Source: Epichloe hybrida
Lineage: Eukaryota; Ascomycota; Sordariomycetes; Hypocreales; Clavicipitaceae
Length of the DNA stretch: 64,000 bases
Direction: 5' to 3'
Assembly (NCBI GenBank): GCA_019022495.1
Contig: JAFEKR010000033.1
Span: 372,001 to 436,000, forward strand
The notes beneath the pieces were generated by a model, which made no database searches, was not told the origin of the DNA, and worked only from the letters and a program-made list of their open reading frames with translations. Position numbers and translations under genes: made by a program. Shown piece by piece: positions 11,150-21,162 of this stretch (the first letter of the stretch is position 1; each line of letters begins with the position of its first letter).

Positions 11150-12458
11150 GAGGGCGAAGTGGGACTTTGGACTAGTTTCTGTTCGTTTCTGTCGTTTCTG
11201 TCGTTTCTGTCTAGACTTTGTTGTCGGTCGTCTAATCCCTCGGCCGTGTGCAAAGTGAAATGTACTCCGCGCTGCCGTCCGGGGGGGGGGGCAAGATTTG
11301 GTTTGCTCCACCAACGGGCAGGCATCAGTTTCATCAGACACTTGCTTTTTTACCCGCTTGCGAGATATTATTGCCGTGTACGGATTACATGGTACTGTAT
11401 TGTCTTTTTGTCTTGTTCTCGGATGCTACCTACCTTGGCTTGAGAAACTTGAGCCTCCGTTGAGTCCGAGCTTGCCCTCTCCATCACCCTCTTTTTCTTT
11501 TTTTTTTTTTCATTCCAGCGTTTATCTCTCCTCCCAACAGTTCACGTCATCATAAACAGCCAAGGCGAAACCTGGAGAGAAACGCAGACTTTTTCATTGA
11601 GCAACATGAAGAAGTCTCGGCTTGCTCTTCTGGCCTTCTTGACAGCCATGGCCGTGGCCACCAACGTCCCCATGCCGCGAATACAGCCCTAAACCGACAA
11701 AAGTTCCGCGTTGAATGGAGCTCTGCTATTCGGAGCAGTGAATTTCTTACTATTCATAGCAGTATCCACATATCTAAACCGCTTTTACGGAGCCGTTAGA
11801 TTGCTTGATCGCCACACGCTACTACAGATCAGGATTTTTTTTTGATAATTTATTGAGAGAATTGAACATGATGGCTATTTGTAGATGGCAGATCGCGATG
11901 CGGTGCATCGTCATCAGCCGAGCCGCCATCCAGTTGCCATCCAGTTGCCATCCGGCCCGAAACGCGTCATTTCCGATCGCCCGATTCCATGAACTGCGGC
12001 CGTTGAGTGGCGCATGTTGCTGGAGGTGGAGGTACATACGTCCGCGCGGAGTTTTTCTTCCGGCCGCGGATGCAGGGTCAAAACACGCGCTTTGCAAGTT
12101 TGCATCATTACATCAGCATGGCGCAATGGACACCGTCATCAATCAATCATCAAATCGACCTTCGCGACGCAGCCATCACGATGGCCCACAAGCAATGGCT
12201 GCATATCCAATTAGACTGGATTCATTGGCCTACCCGAGATGGTTGATGTCATGATCGCAATCTGTACCCACATCAGTCGACATGTTGAGCTTGACCCGAA
12301 TCGCACGCTAGCAGCACACGCAGATGGTATTTAATCGACTTCACCGGTTCTGTTGGGCTGGCAATACCAGCATGTCTTTTTTTTGTCTTCTCATTTTCTG
12401 CAGCGGCCAATAGTCGGACAGATATTTCAAAGCCGTCACCGTCCCCAATACCGCGAGA
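11150..12458. other. Intergenic region with a 9-base tandem repeat
   Basis: Between the 2EXR gene (-) and catalase (+). A GTTTCTGTC unit is repeated about three times near 11180-11210. A G-run lies near 11281, and a pyrimidine-rich stretch near 11480-11530 precedes the mini-ORF at 11606. Nothing else was recognised up to the catalase start. Confidence 0.5.
11606..11692 (+). CDS. Possible secreted mini-peptide (28 codons)
   Basis: An ATG after a pyrimidine-rich leader opens 28 codons: a lysine-rich start, a hydrophobic core (LALLAFLTAMAVA), then TNVPMPRIQP and a stop. This is the layout of a signal peptide with almost no mature part. It could be a truncated effector-type gene, the first exon of an unseen gene, or chance. 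No downstream exon could be joined with confidence. Confidence 0.25.
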   Translation: MKKSRLALLAFLTAMAVATNVPMPRIQP

Positions 12459-14700
12459 ATGACTACCAAGGCAGCCAAAGCAGACCAGCTCAAAGCCTCC
12501 ATGGTACAGCCTACAAAAATGGACAGAATAACAGCAGACTTTGGAACAAAGCAGTCCAACACCGATGACTGGCTGCGCATCAGTACCAATGACAAGACGG
12601 GGCCGATGCTGCTGGAAGACACGTTTGGTCGAGAAAAGGTGCGAACTTGAGACGAGCATGTGCATGGATATGGCCCGTCCCCAGCTTACACACAAAACTT
12701 AGATTCATCGATTCGATCACGAGAGAATTCCTGAGCGAGTGGTCCATGCCCGAGGTGCTGGTGCTTTTGGCACCTTCCGACTCTTCGAATCCGCCCAAGA
12801 TGTCACACACGCCGGCGTACTCACAGACACGTCTCGGGAGACGCCCGTCTTTCTGCGTTTTTCCACGGTCCTCGGCAGCCGTGGTTCCGCAGACACTGTT
12901 CGAGATGTTCGCGGATTCGCGCTGAAAATGTACACGCAGGAGGGTAACTGGGACATTGTCGGCAACAACATCCCCGTTTTCTTCATCCAGGACGCCATCA
13001 AATTTCCCGATCTTATCCATGCCGGGAAGCCTGAGCCAGACAACGAGATCCCCCAGGCCCAATCTGCGCACAATAATTTCTGGGATTTCATGTACATGCA
13101 TTCCGAGGCGACGCACATGTACATGTGGGCCATGTCTGACAGAACGATTCCCCGCTCATACAGAATGATGCAGGGCTTCGGCGTCAACACCTTCACTCTC
13201 CAAAACGCCAAGGGCGAGCGTCATTTTATCAAGTTCCATTTCACACCTGAGCTGGGAGTGCACTCACTAGTCTGGGATGAGGCTCTCAAGATCGCCGGAC
13301 AAGACCCTGATTTCCACCGAAAAGACTTGATGGAGGCGATTGAGAGCGGCGTGTTTCCCAAGTGGAAGTTTGGCATCCAAGTGATTCCTGAAGGCAAAGA
13401 GGACGGTTTCGAATTTGACATCCTCGACGCGACCAAGGTGTGGCCAGAAGAGCTTGTGCCAATCCGATACATTGGTGAGCTGGAGCTCAACCGCAACGTG
13501 GATGAGTACTTCACAGAGACTGAGCAAGTCGCCTTCTGCACCAGTCACATTGTGCCCGGCATTGGCTTCTCCGACGATCCGCTGCTCCAGGGAAGAAACT
13601 TCTCCTACTTTGACACACAACTCAGCCGACTGGGAATCAATTGGCAAGAACTGCCCATCAACAAACCCGTGTGTCCAGTCATGAACTTCAATCGTGACGG
13701 CGCTATGCGTCATACCATTGCCAAGGGGAAAGTCAACTACTGGCCCAACAGATTCGAAGTGCAGCCTGCGGCCACCGAGAAAGAAGGCGGATACGTCGAC
13801 CACCCGCAAAAAGTCCAGGGCATCAAGGTTCGAGGCAAGAGCGAGAAGTTCAAGGAGCACTTCTCTCAAGCAGAGCTGTTCTACAACTCCATGTCTGACG
13901 TGGAGAAGAGTCACATCAAGGCGGCTCTGTCCTTCGAATTGGATCATTGCGAGGAACCGATTGTTTATGAGCGTCTTACCAAGCGTCTGGCCGAAATCAA
14001 CCTCGATCTCGCGCAATCGGTCGCCACCATGGTCGGCGGCCCCAGCCCTGCCCCATCCGCACGAAAAGCGCACGGCAACAAGGCTGCGGGACTAAGTCAG
14101 TTGGAGTACATGCCAGAACGCGTCACAGTGGCCTCACGCAAAGTCGCCATCCTCATTGCCGATGGGTACGACTCCATCGCCTACACTGCCGTTGTCGCAG
14201 CCCTCAAAGCTGCGCAGGCCGTTCCCGTCGTTCTTGGCCCACGACGCTCGGCCATCTTCGCCGCGGGAGAGGAGGACAAGTCCTCGGCCAAGGGACTCAT
14301 CCCCGACCACCATTTCGAGGGACAACGAAGCACACTGTTTGATGCCGTCTTCATCCCTGGCGGTCAAGGATCGATTGATACGCTCATCAAGATGGGCCGG
14401 GTTACGCACTACGTCAGAGAAGCTTTCGGCCATCTCAAGACCATCGCTGCCACGGGCGAAGCTGTCGGTTTGGTAGAGCGTGCCGTTCAGCTAGACGAGA
14501 TTCAGCTGTCAACGGATAGTGAGGCGGTGCTGAGTTATGGCGTGGCCACATTGAGGCACCCAAAGCCAGAGGGGCTCAAACAAGTCATCCAGGCCACCAA
14601 GAACGCGAAGCACTTCCTGGATCAATTCCTCTGGTCAATCAGCCAGCATCGATGCTGGGAGCGAGAGTTGGACGGGTTAGCTAGCCAGGTGGCTTATTAA
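12459..14700 (+). CDS. Large-subunit catalase with DJ-1/PfpI-like C-terminal domain
   Basis: Two exons inferred, 12459..12638 and 12703..14700 (725 aa); the 64-base intron (GTGCGA...TTAG) joins FGREK to IHRFDHERIPERVVHARGAG. It breaks down H2O2 to water and O2 with haem. The catalytic His is H75 (VVHARGAG), the distal Asn N148 (DIVGNNIPVFF) and the haem-ligand Tyr Y362 (NFSYFDTQ), with spacing as in the family. The length and a C-terminal flavodoxin/DJ-1-like domain (from about residue 575, KVAILIADGYDS...VFIPGGQGS) put it in the large-subunit clade 2, like Aspergillus CatA. There is no signal peptide, so it is intracellular, probably in conidia or cytosol. The start was chosen by extending the open frame through the intron to MTTKAAKADQ. 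Confidence 0.95.
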
Positions 14701-15071
14701 ATGAAAAGGCGGGCATGCATACCGGAACTTTGGAACCAATAGCAGTCATGCAGATATACCATATATGAATCTAACTTTTGACATGCCAGTAAGGTCTAGG
14801 CGAGATTCTCTTCATCGTCAATGGGTGGGTGGTCCATGACTATAACAAAGTCGTAAGGCAGACAGGCGCAGATTCCGCGCAAAGCCATCCTATCCACCTT
14901 GAACGATTGGAGTAACGGCCAGCTTGAACAAGCATAGCCAGCTCTATTGTTCACAGCACCGGGCAATCAACATAATGAATGGTAGACATGACATCCGTGA
15001 CCCAGCCTTGACGCCCCGTCCCATCCAAAAAAAAAAAAAAAAAAAAAAAAAATCTTCACCTCTCCCCCCAA
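14701..15071. other. 3' region between convergent genes
   Basis: Downstream flanks of catalase (+) and the small conserved gene (-), with an A-run of about 24 near 15028-15051. No gene was recognised. Confidence 0.5.
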
Positions 15072-15449
15072 TTACCTCTTATTCAACCGGCTGCCACCAC
15101 TCCTTCCCCCCTTCCTCACCTCTTTCCCAGCGCCGTGATTCTTCCCACCCTCGTCCCCCTGCGGCTTGCTCAGCTCCTGATTCGCGCCGCTGACCTCGAG
15201 GGGGTCTCCGCCCTCCTCGGTCGACGCCGCGTCGCGAGCCTCCTCCGGGGAGTTGCGGCCCTTGCGGAAGGCCGTCTTGGCCGCGGCCGCGGCGTCGTCG
15301 TCGCGCCCCGACTTGAGTTGCTCTGCGCTCCGGGGCTTGAGCGAGTCGCGGTCCTGCGCGTCCTTGTACGGGTGGCGGGTGGGCGGGGAGGCGCGGTAGG
15401 CGCGGGTGGCGATGGCGATGCGCAGGGGTTTGAGATGGCGGGCGGGCAT
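15072..15449 (-). CDS. Small conserved hydrophilic protein, putative mitochondrial
   Basis: Single exon, 125 aa. The N-terminus (MPARHLKPLRIAIATRAYRAS) is basic and free of acidic residues, as in a mitochondrial presequence. After it comes YKDAQDRDSLKPRSAEQLKSG-D-D, then a charged linker, then NPLEVSGANQE-like DPLEVSGANQELSKPQGDE. The KPRS-x-E...KSG-x-DD and LEVS-x-AN blocks recur in a small fungal family with no known function. The gene is GC-rich, so several frames are open; the conserved blocks decide this one. Confidence 0.65.
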   Translation of the reverse strand: MPARHLKPLRIAIATRAYRASPPTRHPYKDAQDRDSLKPRSAEQLKSGRDDDAAAAAKTAFRKGRNSPEEARDAASTEEGGDPLEVSGANQELSKPQGDEGGKNHGAGKEVRKGGRSGGSRLNKR

Positions 15450-15638
15450 TGTATTCTGGTGGAGGTTTGCTGTGCTATGCTGTGGTGTACTGTCGTTTCG
15501 ATGGAGTGAGGTTTTTTTTTTGCAAAAATGGGTTTTTTTTTTGTTTTACGGGATGGGGTTTTTTTAATCGAGGGGGACGGCTTGGGCGGGCTTGTTGTGA
15601 CGTAGTATACTTGCGGACGTGGAGTTGACGTCATCCAT

Positions 15639-15671
<33 letters not shown>

Positions 15672-17947
15672 CTCAGGGGGGGTACCGTTGCAGGGTTGTT
15701 CTGAAGGCTTCTTGCGTCGTGATGGTGGAGAACTTGTTGTGATGGCGATGCAAGCTCTTTCTTTCACGTGTCGCTGATTCTGATCCATGGGGACAGAGTA
15801 GCTATTCGCGCGTCCGCGGTTGCCCATTGAGGGCTCGCCAGACCAACAGGGTGCTCCGTTTCTCGGTGCAGTCAGAATGCTGCCTTCTCAGCAGGCGTTG
15901 GTCCAATTGCCTGCCTGCCCCGCCTTTGCCCCAGCAGCAAATCAAGATCGAGCTACGTGCTGCCTGCCGAATCGGCCCATCCCTCAATAAGGTTCTAGGT
16001 TCCTGCGACGCACGCCTGGACCCTTGGTTTCTTCCTCCTGGACATTCCGAGGCAAACCATCTTTCAGCAGAGTGAACATGTCAAAAGCATTGTCTTCTAG
16101 TTGGTGGAATACGCGGTGGCCCTAGCTAGACGAGAGACAAGCTGATTAGAGATCATGGCTCAACCAGAACATGGGCGTATTGGTGAGTGTATTCTACTGA
16201 GGATGGTCAGATTTGCTCCATCTCATCTCCCTCGCCAATAACAACACTCATCAAGGGAAGGGCCTGGAACAGGTCACAGCCCAACGGCAACAAAATCATG
16301 CCCCTCCCGGATCGAGTCGCTTCGCCATTGCATTGCATTGCTCCCTCCACAATGCAGAAAGTAGTCGAGGGCGGCCATATTGGGCGCCGAACCCTCACCA
16401 GATTTCCTCGTCCGGATGGCTTGGGCTTGGCATGCACGACAGCATGTCAGGCAGAAGTTGTTCTCGCAGAGGTTTCTCGGAGAGACAGGGTTCGACCAGG
16501 GGGTCCGAGGGTAGCACCTTGCAGGTCTTCTCATCGTGAGGATAGGTTGTGCACCTCTTGTCACCAGCGTGGCTGCCACGTGGGCTGCTCAGGTACCCAG
16601 CGTTGCGAGCAAGCCTTTGGAGAAGGCCGTTGGGTGCGGGAAATGAACAGCCCGGAGGATTTTGGGGTGTAATTGATGTTGACTATTCGAGCAAGCTGAC
16701 AATGACGCGGCTTTTGTTTCCACTTGCACCCAGTGAGTGATTGGTATGCTCTAGTCCGTAAAAATCCGTATAATCACATGTATGTAATCACACAAATTCG
16801 AGCATCCACAAATCCAGGGACCAATCGTTCCTCGTGCGGCTCGCCCCCAGTCTCCATCGGAAGCGCGCGAGCAGTGAGCACAACCTTTCCTGAATCCCTG
16901 GTGGTGGTTGCGCCGTGGTTGCTGACCCACTTTCCCTTTTGGGGGTTGAATAGAACCTCAATAGAAGTCCCCAGCCTTTCCTCAATAGACCCGGGTTAGC
17001 AAACTCGAGTCTTTTTTTGCCTCGCATTTTCGGCAAGTGTGCTCCGTCGCCACTGTGCCGCAATGGTCTGGACTTTTGATCTCCAGCCACTGGAGGATAG
17101 CTGGGTCCATTGACAACGAAAGTCGTTTCACTTGAAGGGCAAGGCCGCCTTTGAGGGGCGATATGGTCTGGGAGCAAGTTGGCTCTATCATCGAGGCACG
17201 CTTGGTTCTGTTCTGGCCGCTGGGTGTCTCTTCCCTGTACCCAGGGTGATCAGACAATGAACACGTCGCCGGGCAAGGGGAACATACCTATCCAGCTGTG
17301 CCTCGCTCTTGATGTCATCTGGCCATCATCACGACTTGGACATGGATACGCGGTGCCATGATTTGCCTCAAAACTACGCCAGGTGGGCATCATCAACAAG
17401 GCGCCACGGCTCATCCCATCATTGACCCAGAGAGGAAGCCACTTTGAAGTATGAGAGCAATCAGGGCTCTGAGAGAGCATCCGTCCATCCATTGTAGACA
17501 ATTGAGACGAGGGGGTTTTTGACGTTCGAATGGGGAAGCACGCTTTTCCTCTTGCGGCCCTCACGGCTGCTATTACAATGGAACCGAAACCACCTGACGC
17601 CGCACCTTCATAGCCGTGTCTATTGACAGGATGGATCAATAAGTCCCCCATGGGCGAGCACCGACGCAAGCCAAACCCGAGACCCAGATTGATCAAAGCT
17701 TTCCTGTGAGGCTTCTGCGCCAGTCTTCCCTCACTGTTCTCGGGGAAATCGTTTGCGAATGGGTGAGAGACGGCCTAGAGCAAAAAACCTTAAGAACAGC
17801 ATCACAGCCCCCCCGAAACCGAAAGCAACCGCTGTCGTGAACTCATCATCATACTGACTTGGTCCATGCCCATACTCGCTTTTCTCATATTCAATTTCTC
17901 ACGATACCACGCATTTATTCGCTGAATTTGCCACCGCAAGGTCCAAC
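15450..17947. other. Gene-poor region and pheromone gene promoter
   Basis: About 2.5 kb without a convincing gene. A T-run of about 31 lies near 15640-15671. The frames between 16.2 and 17.7 kb have no family resemblance and no supporting splice sites. The last 150 bases are the leader of the pheromone precursor. Confidence 0.5.
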
Positions 17948-18652
17948 ATGCACGTTACCTCTTTTGTTCTTGCCCTCGTGGCAGTAGGTGCTCACGCAGC
18001 TCCAGCTCCAGCTCCAGCTCCTGAGCCTCAACCTTGGTGCTGGCGCCCTGGCCAGCCGTGCTGGATGGTCAAGAGAGCGGCAGATGCCTTTGCTGAAGCG
18101 GTGCAGACGTCGGGCGGCCTCGAGGAGCGTGCCGCCCCAGAGGCTTCGTACAGCAACGCCCCCGGAGGTGCGGCGTACAAGACGAAGCGTTCTCTCAACG
18201 AGCTCGCCCATCTTGCTGCGCTGACGGCAAGAAGCCCCGGCGACTACTACAACGCACTGGGGCTCGACAAGGAGTTCGAATCCGACCAACAAGGGCCCAT
18301 CGAGAAGAGGGACACGAGCCAGGATGACGTTGCCACCAAGGATAAGACGTGGTGCGATGGTCCCGGACGGGCGTGCTGGAAGTCCAAGAGAGCCGCCGCC
18401 GCCGTCCTGAAGGCGATCCGCGGCGAGGATGGAGAAGGTGCCGACAAGGACGCACACGATTTGCCCTTCCATCCCAGTGCCTTCCCACCCGAGTGCAACG
18501 GCGACAGGATCTTGTGCTGGAAGAAGCGTGAGGCTTCTCCCGAGGCCAACCCAGCTCCTTGGTGCTGGCGTCCCGGCCAGCCATGCTGGATGGCCAAGCG
18601 TGATCTTCATGCCCTTGAAGTCGCTGCCCGGAGCATCGTGGACGAGAACTAG
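17948..18652 (+). CDS. Alpha-type mating pheromone precursor
   Basis: Single exon, 234 aa. A signal peptide (residues 1-17) is followed by an APAPAPAPEPQP stretch of dipeptidyl-aminopeptidase (Ste13) type. Two identical decapeptides, WCWRPGQPCW, lie at residues 30-39 and 205-214, each followed by a Kex2 KR site (MVKR, MAKR). The W-C...G...C-W pattern matches hypocrealean alpha-pheromones. Two further units are diverged: WCDGPGRACW (135-144, then KSKR) and ECNGDRILCW (182-191, then KKR). Other dibasic sites (KTKR, IEKR) separate Ala/Leu-rich amphipathic spacers. The mature peptide would be secreted and bind the Ste2-type receptor of the opposite mating type, giving chemotropism. Only two of four units keep the consensus. 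Confidence 0.93.
   Translation: MHVTSFVLALVAVGAHAAPAPAPAPEPQPWCWRPGQPCWMVKRAADAFAEAVQTSGGLEERAAPEASYSNAPGGAAYKTKRSLNELAHLAALTARSPGDYYNALGLDKEFESDQQGPIEKRDTSQDDVATKDKTWCDGPGRACWKSKRAAAAVLKAIRGEDGEGADKDAHDLPFHPSAFPPECNGDRILCWKKREASPEANPAPWCWRPGQPCWMAKRDLHALEVAARSIVDEN
18035..18064 (+). repeat. Intact pheromone unit 1
   Basis: Encodes WCWRPGQPCW, then MVKR with a Kex2 site. It encodes the same peptide as unit 4 but differs at third codon positions, so the copies are old and held by selection on protein. Confidence 0.9.
18350..18379 (+). repeat. Diverged pheromone unit 2
   Basis: Encodes WCDGPGRACW. Both Cys, both Trp and the central Pro-Gly are kept; four of ten positions differ from the intact unit. 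A KR site follows. Confidence 0.8.
18491..18520 (+). repeat. Diverged pheromone unit 3
   Basis: Encodes ECNGDRILCW. Only the two Cys and the last Trp match the intact unit, but a KKR site still follows. Confidence 0.65.
18560..18589 (+). repeat. Intact pheromone unit 4
   Basis: Encodes WCWRPGQPCW, preceded by a Pro/Ala dipeptide stretch (EANPAP) and followed by MAKR. Confidence 0.9.
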
Positions 18653-18806
18653 GTGTCATCAGTCAGCTCGAGCTTGTCTCTCTGCCTCTCTCCACGCATC
18701 GATACTTTGTCCAAGCTGTTCATTCATGCTTCACGATCCTTTTTGTAACTCCTTTGGGAGGATCAGCGGTCTAAATTTCAGGGTCTATCATCGAGTTCAT
18801 TACTCC

Positions 18807-18837
<31 letters not shown>

Positions 18838-21162
18838 GTGGGAAAAGCGGAAAAAAAGGGGGAGCAGAGAAGGAAAGAAGCCGACTAGATTTTGGGTATC
18901 ACAAACGTCAAAACAAACGATTGGGCAGGGTACGAGAACAACGCCGGGAAAAACACGCGATACGGAAATGAATGATCACGAGTGTCCGGCTCGCCGCGCA
19001 GTTGAAAGCGCGAGCGCCATGATTTAGAAAGTATACATAGTCCCATCAGGAAGAAAGCCTTCTGGCGGTCGCCAGTTTGGCCTGGTGTCCAGATGGTGCA
19101 CGGACGAAAAGGAGGAGTGGTTCAGATGAAGCAAACGCCTTGTATACTTATGATTAGAATGAAATAAATGCAATTGAATGACGCCTCAGTCCTGCTGTGA
19201 TCAAATATCAACGTGACACGTAGCAGTTGTCGCTGGACGGATGATACGTGACTGGCCGAGGATGTGGAATCTTGCTGGTAGGTCTGAGTTTTCGACGAGT
19301 TCGGAGGTCCTGGTCAAGCAAGGGCATATGAGACGATCAGCACAAATAACTACGGGCAAAAAAAATTCCTCAGACAGATCCCGGAGTGGCATTTCATCTA
19401 CAACTTCAGACCGTCGTTTGAAGACCGCCAAGGTCCGCAACACTAATTTCGTTGATTGCAGTGGAAAACTGCTTTCATTTGCGAAACAATGTCAATCACG
19501 CAGCCTATCGTCTCAATGGGCGTGGAGTGATGACGCCCCGATCGCACAACGGCACCTTGTTCCTGGTCGTCCTCGCGTGTGGTCGCAGCCGACGTCGGGC
19601 ATATCGAAAAGAAAATCATGTTCGGCATGTACGCTCAATCATTGCGATCCTCCCCATCTGGCATTCGCCGGGAAGCACCGCACCCAAGATTGTTCGTTTT
19701 GATCTCCGTTTCTGTCCCTCATTCACCAGCAGTCTTGGGCGCAGCCGTAAAGCGCACCTCGGGCCAGCATAGGGGAGGAACTTGAACGTTTTTTTTTTTT
19801 GCGTTGTTCAATTTGTATGAAGAAGAAAGAAGAAAAGGGAAGCGCGCACAAAAATTTTCGGACCAACTTTTAGCTAGGCGGGCTGTAGTGGGGCGCCAAT
19901 TTGGGCCTGATTGTTGGTGGGAATCCGGCCGCAAAATTCAGGCATAAACCCGCACCTGCACCCCCGACTTCGGCCAATTTTCATGACGGGGCTTGGGTTG
20001 TCTTGCTCACAGCACTTTATTTATGTAACAATGAAACAACTCATTTCATCGCTCGAAATCTTCGAGCATGGATGGTGGCAGTATCATCTCAGCCATTGCT
20101 TCTGAATCATTGCTAGTCCTGAGGGTTCTTTCTAGAACCTTGTTCAAAATGAGGCACTTCCCGTTGGGCGAACTCGCCCTCTCACCCCAAGTCCATCTGG
20201 CCAATATGCCGTGGCCTGATCCCGTTGCTGCAGTGGAAAAAAAGTCCGTTATTTCACATAAATTTCCAGCCGGGATTCGTCACATGATCCTGATGGAGGC
20301 ATTTGGGAAATCGAGTTCTTCATTTGGATCTAGTCTATGGCCATACACCATCTGAAGCTCTTGAGGGTGGCCAGAACACGCATTGCAACTGGTATATTGA
20401 TTGGCAGATGACAAATTCCGGTGCTCATAAGACTCTTGACGACTACAGAACGAGACAATGAACATGGAGAGGCTCCTCCAAGACCTGGGCGGCCGGGACA
20501 TCAGGTCCAGCCATCTCAAGACACATTGTCGGCTTGGCCATACACCCCACGATGCTTTCAAGGTGTGGACAGGCGAGTTTCCGACCAAATGTCATATTGG
20601 TGCCTTGGGTCAGGTGCTCGCTTGTAGACAGGCGTAGGTTCCATCTTTGCACGTCCTGTTGGAAGAGTACCAGCCATATTCTGTTCGGTGCATGGAGAAT
20701 TGGATCCTGTACGGCCTGTATGTAGATGGCGTTGCTAATATTCGCCCTTTGCATCCCATATCACCATAGCACCACATAACAACGGCCACAGTGCTCCTCC
20801 CGCTCACATTCATTGACTGACTTGGGAAGGAGAGTCGAGTCGAGATTGGAGTGTGGCGATGCTGTGATCACTGATACCCCGCTGCAGCTGCAACTGGCCT
20901 TGGCCCACATGCACATGGTCTTTGTCATCTGAGCAGCAGGCTGAGCTCACAGCCTCGACGTTTACATGGAAGGAGAATTTGGTTGGTCTTACTCCGTACT
21001 CTGGAAAGATATATAACATACTCATCGCGTCTGCTTTCGTTCTCCGAGACGGCGTCCTCTATCAATCTCGCCCACGTACCACAAAGCCACCTCTCGGCCA
21101 AGATCCGGCACCTCGGCAGTCGCCTTGCTCTTCGTCCGTCACGCCATTCTGCTGCCTGCATC
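18653..21162. other. Gene-poor region
   Basis: About 2.5 kb between the pheromone and phospholipase genes. There is an A-run near 18808-18832 and a T-run near 19790. The open frames are short and without family features. The last few hundred bases are the phospholipase promoter and carry one TTACTCCGTACTC motif near 20990. Confidence 0.5.

Noticed and set aside
11150..11341. 64-residue upstream extension of the 2EXR frame
   Set aside because: Low-complexity (KRQKRQKR) sequence from the GTTTCTGTC repeat. The family start is MEPTFHPFPRLP at 11149.
17250..17696. 148-codon minus frame upstream of the pheromone gene
   Set aside because: No domain, no leader signals and no splice support; the composition is unlike the real genes nearby.
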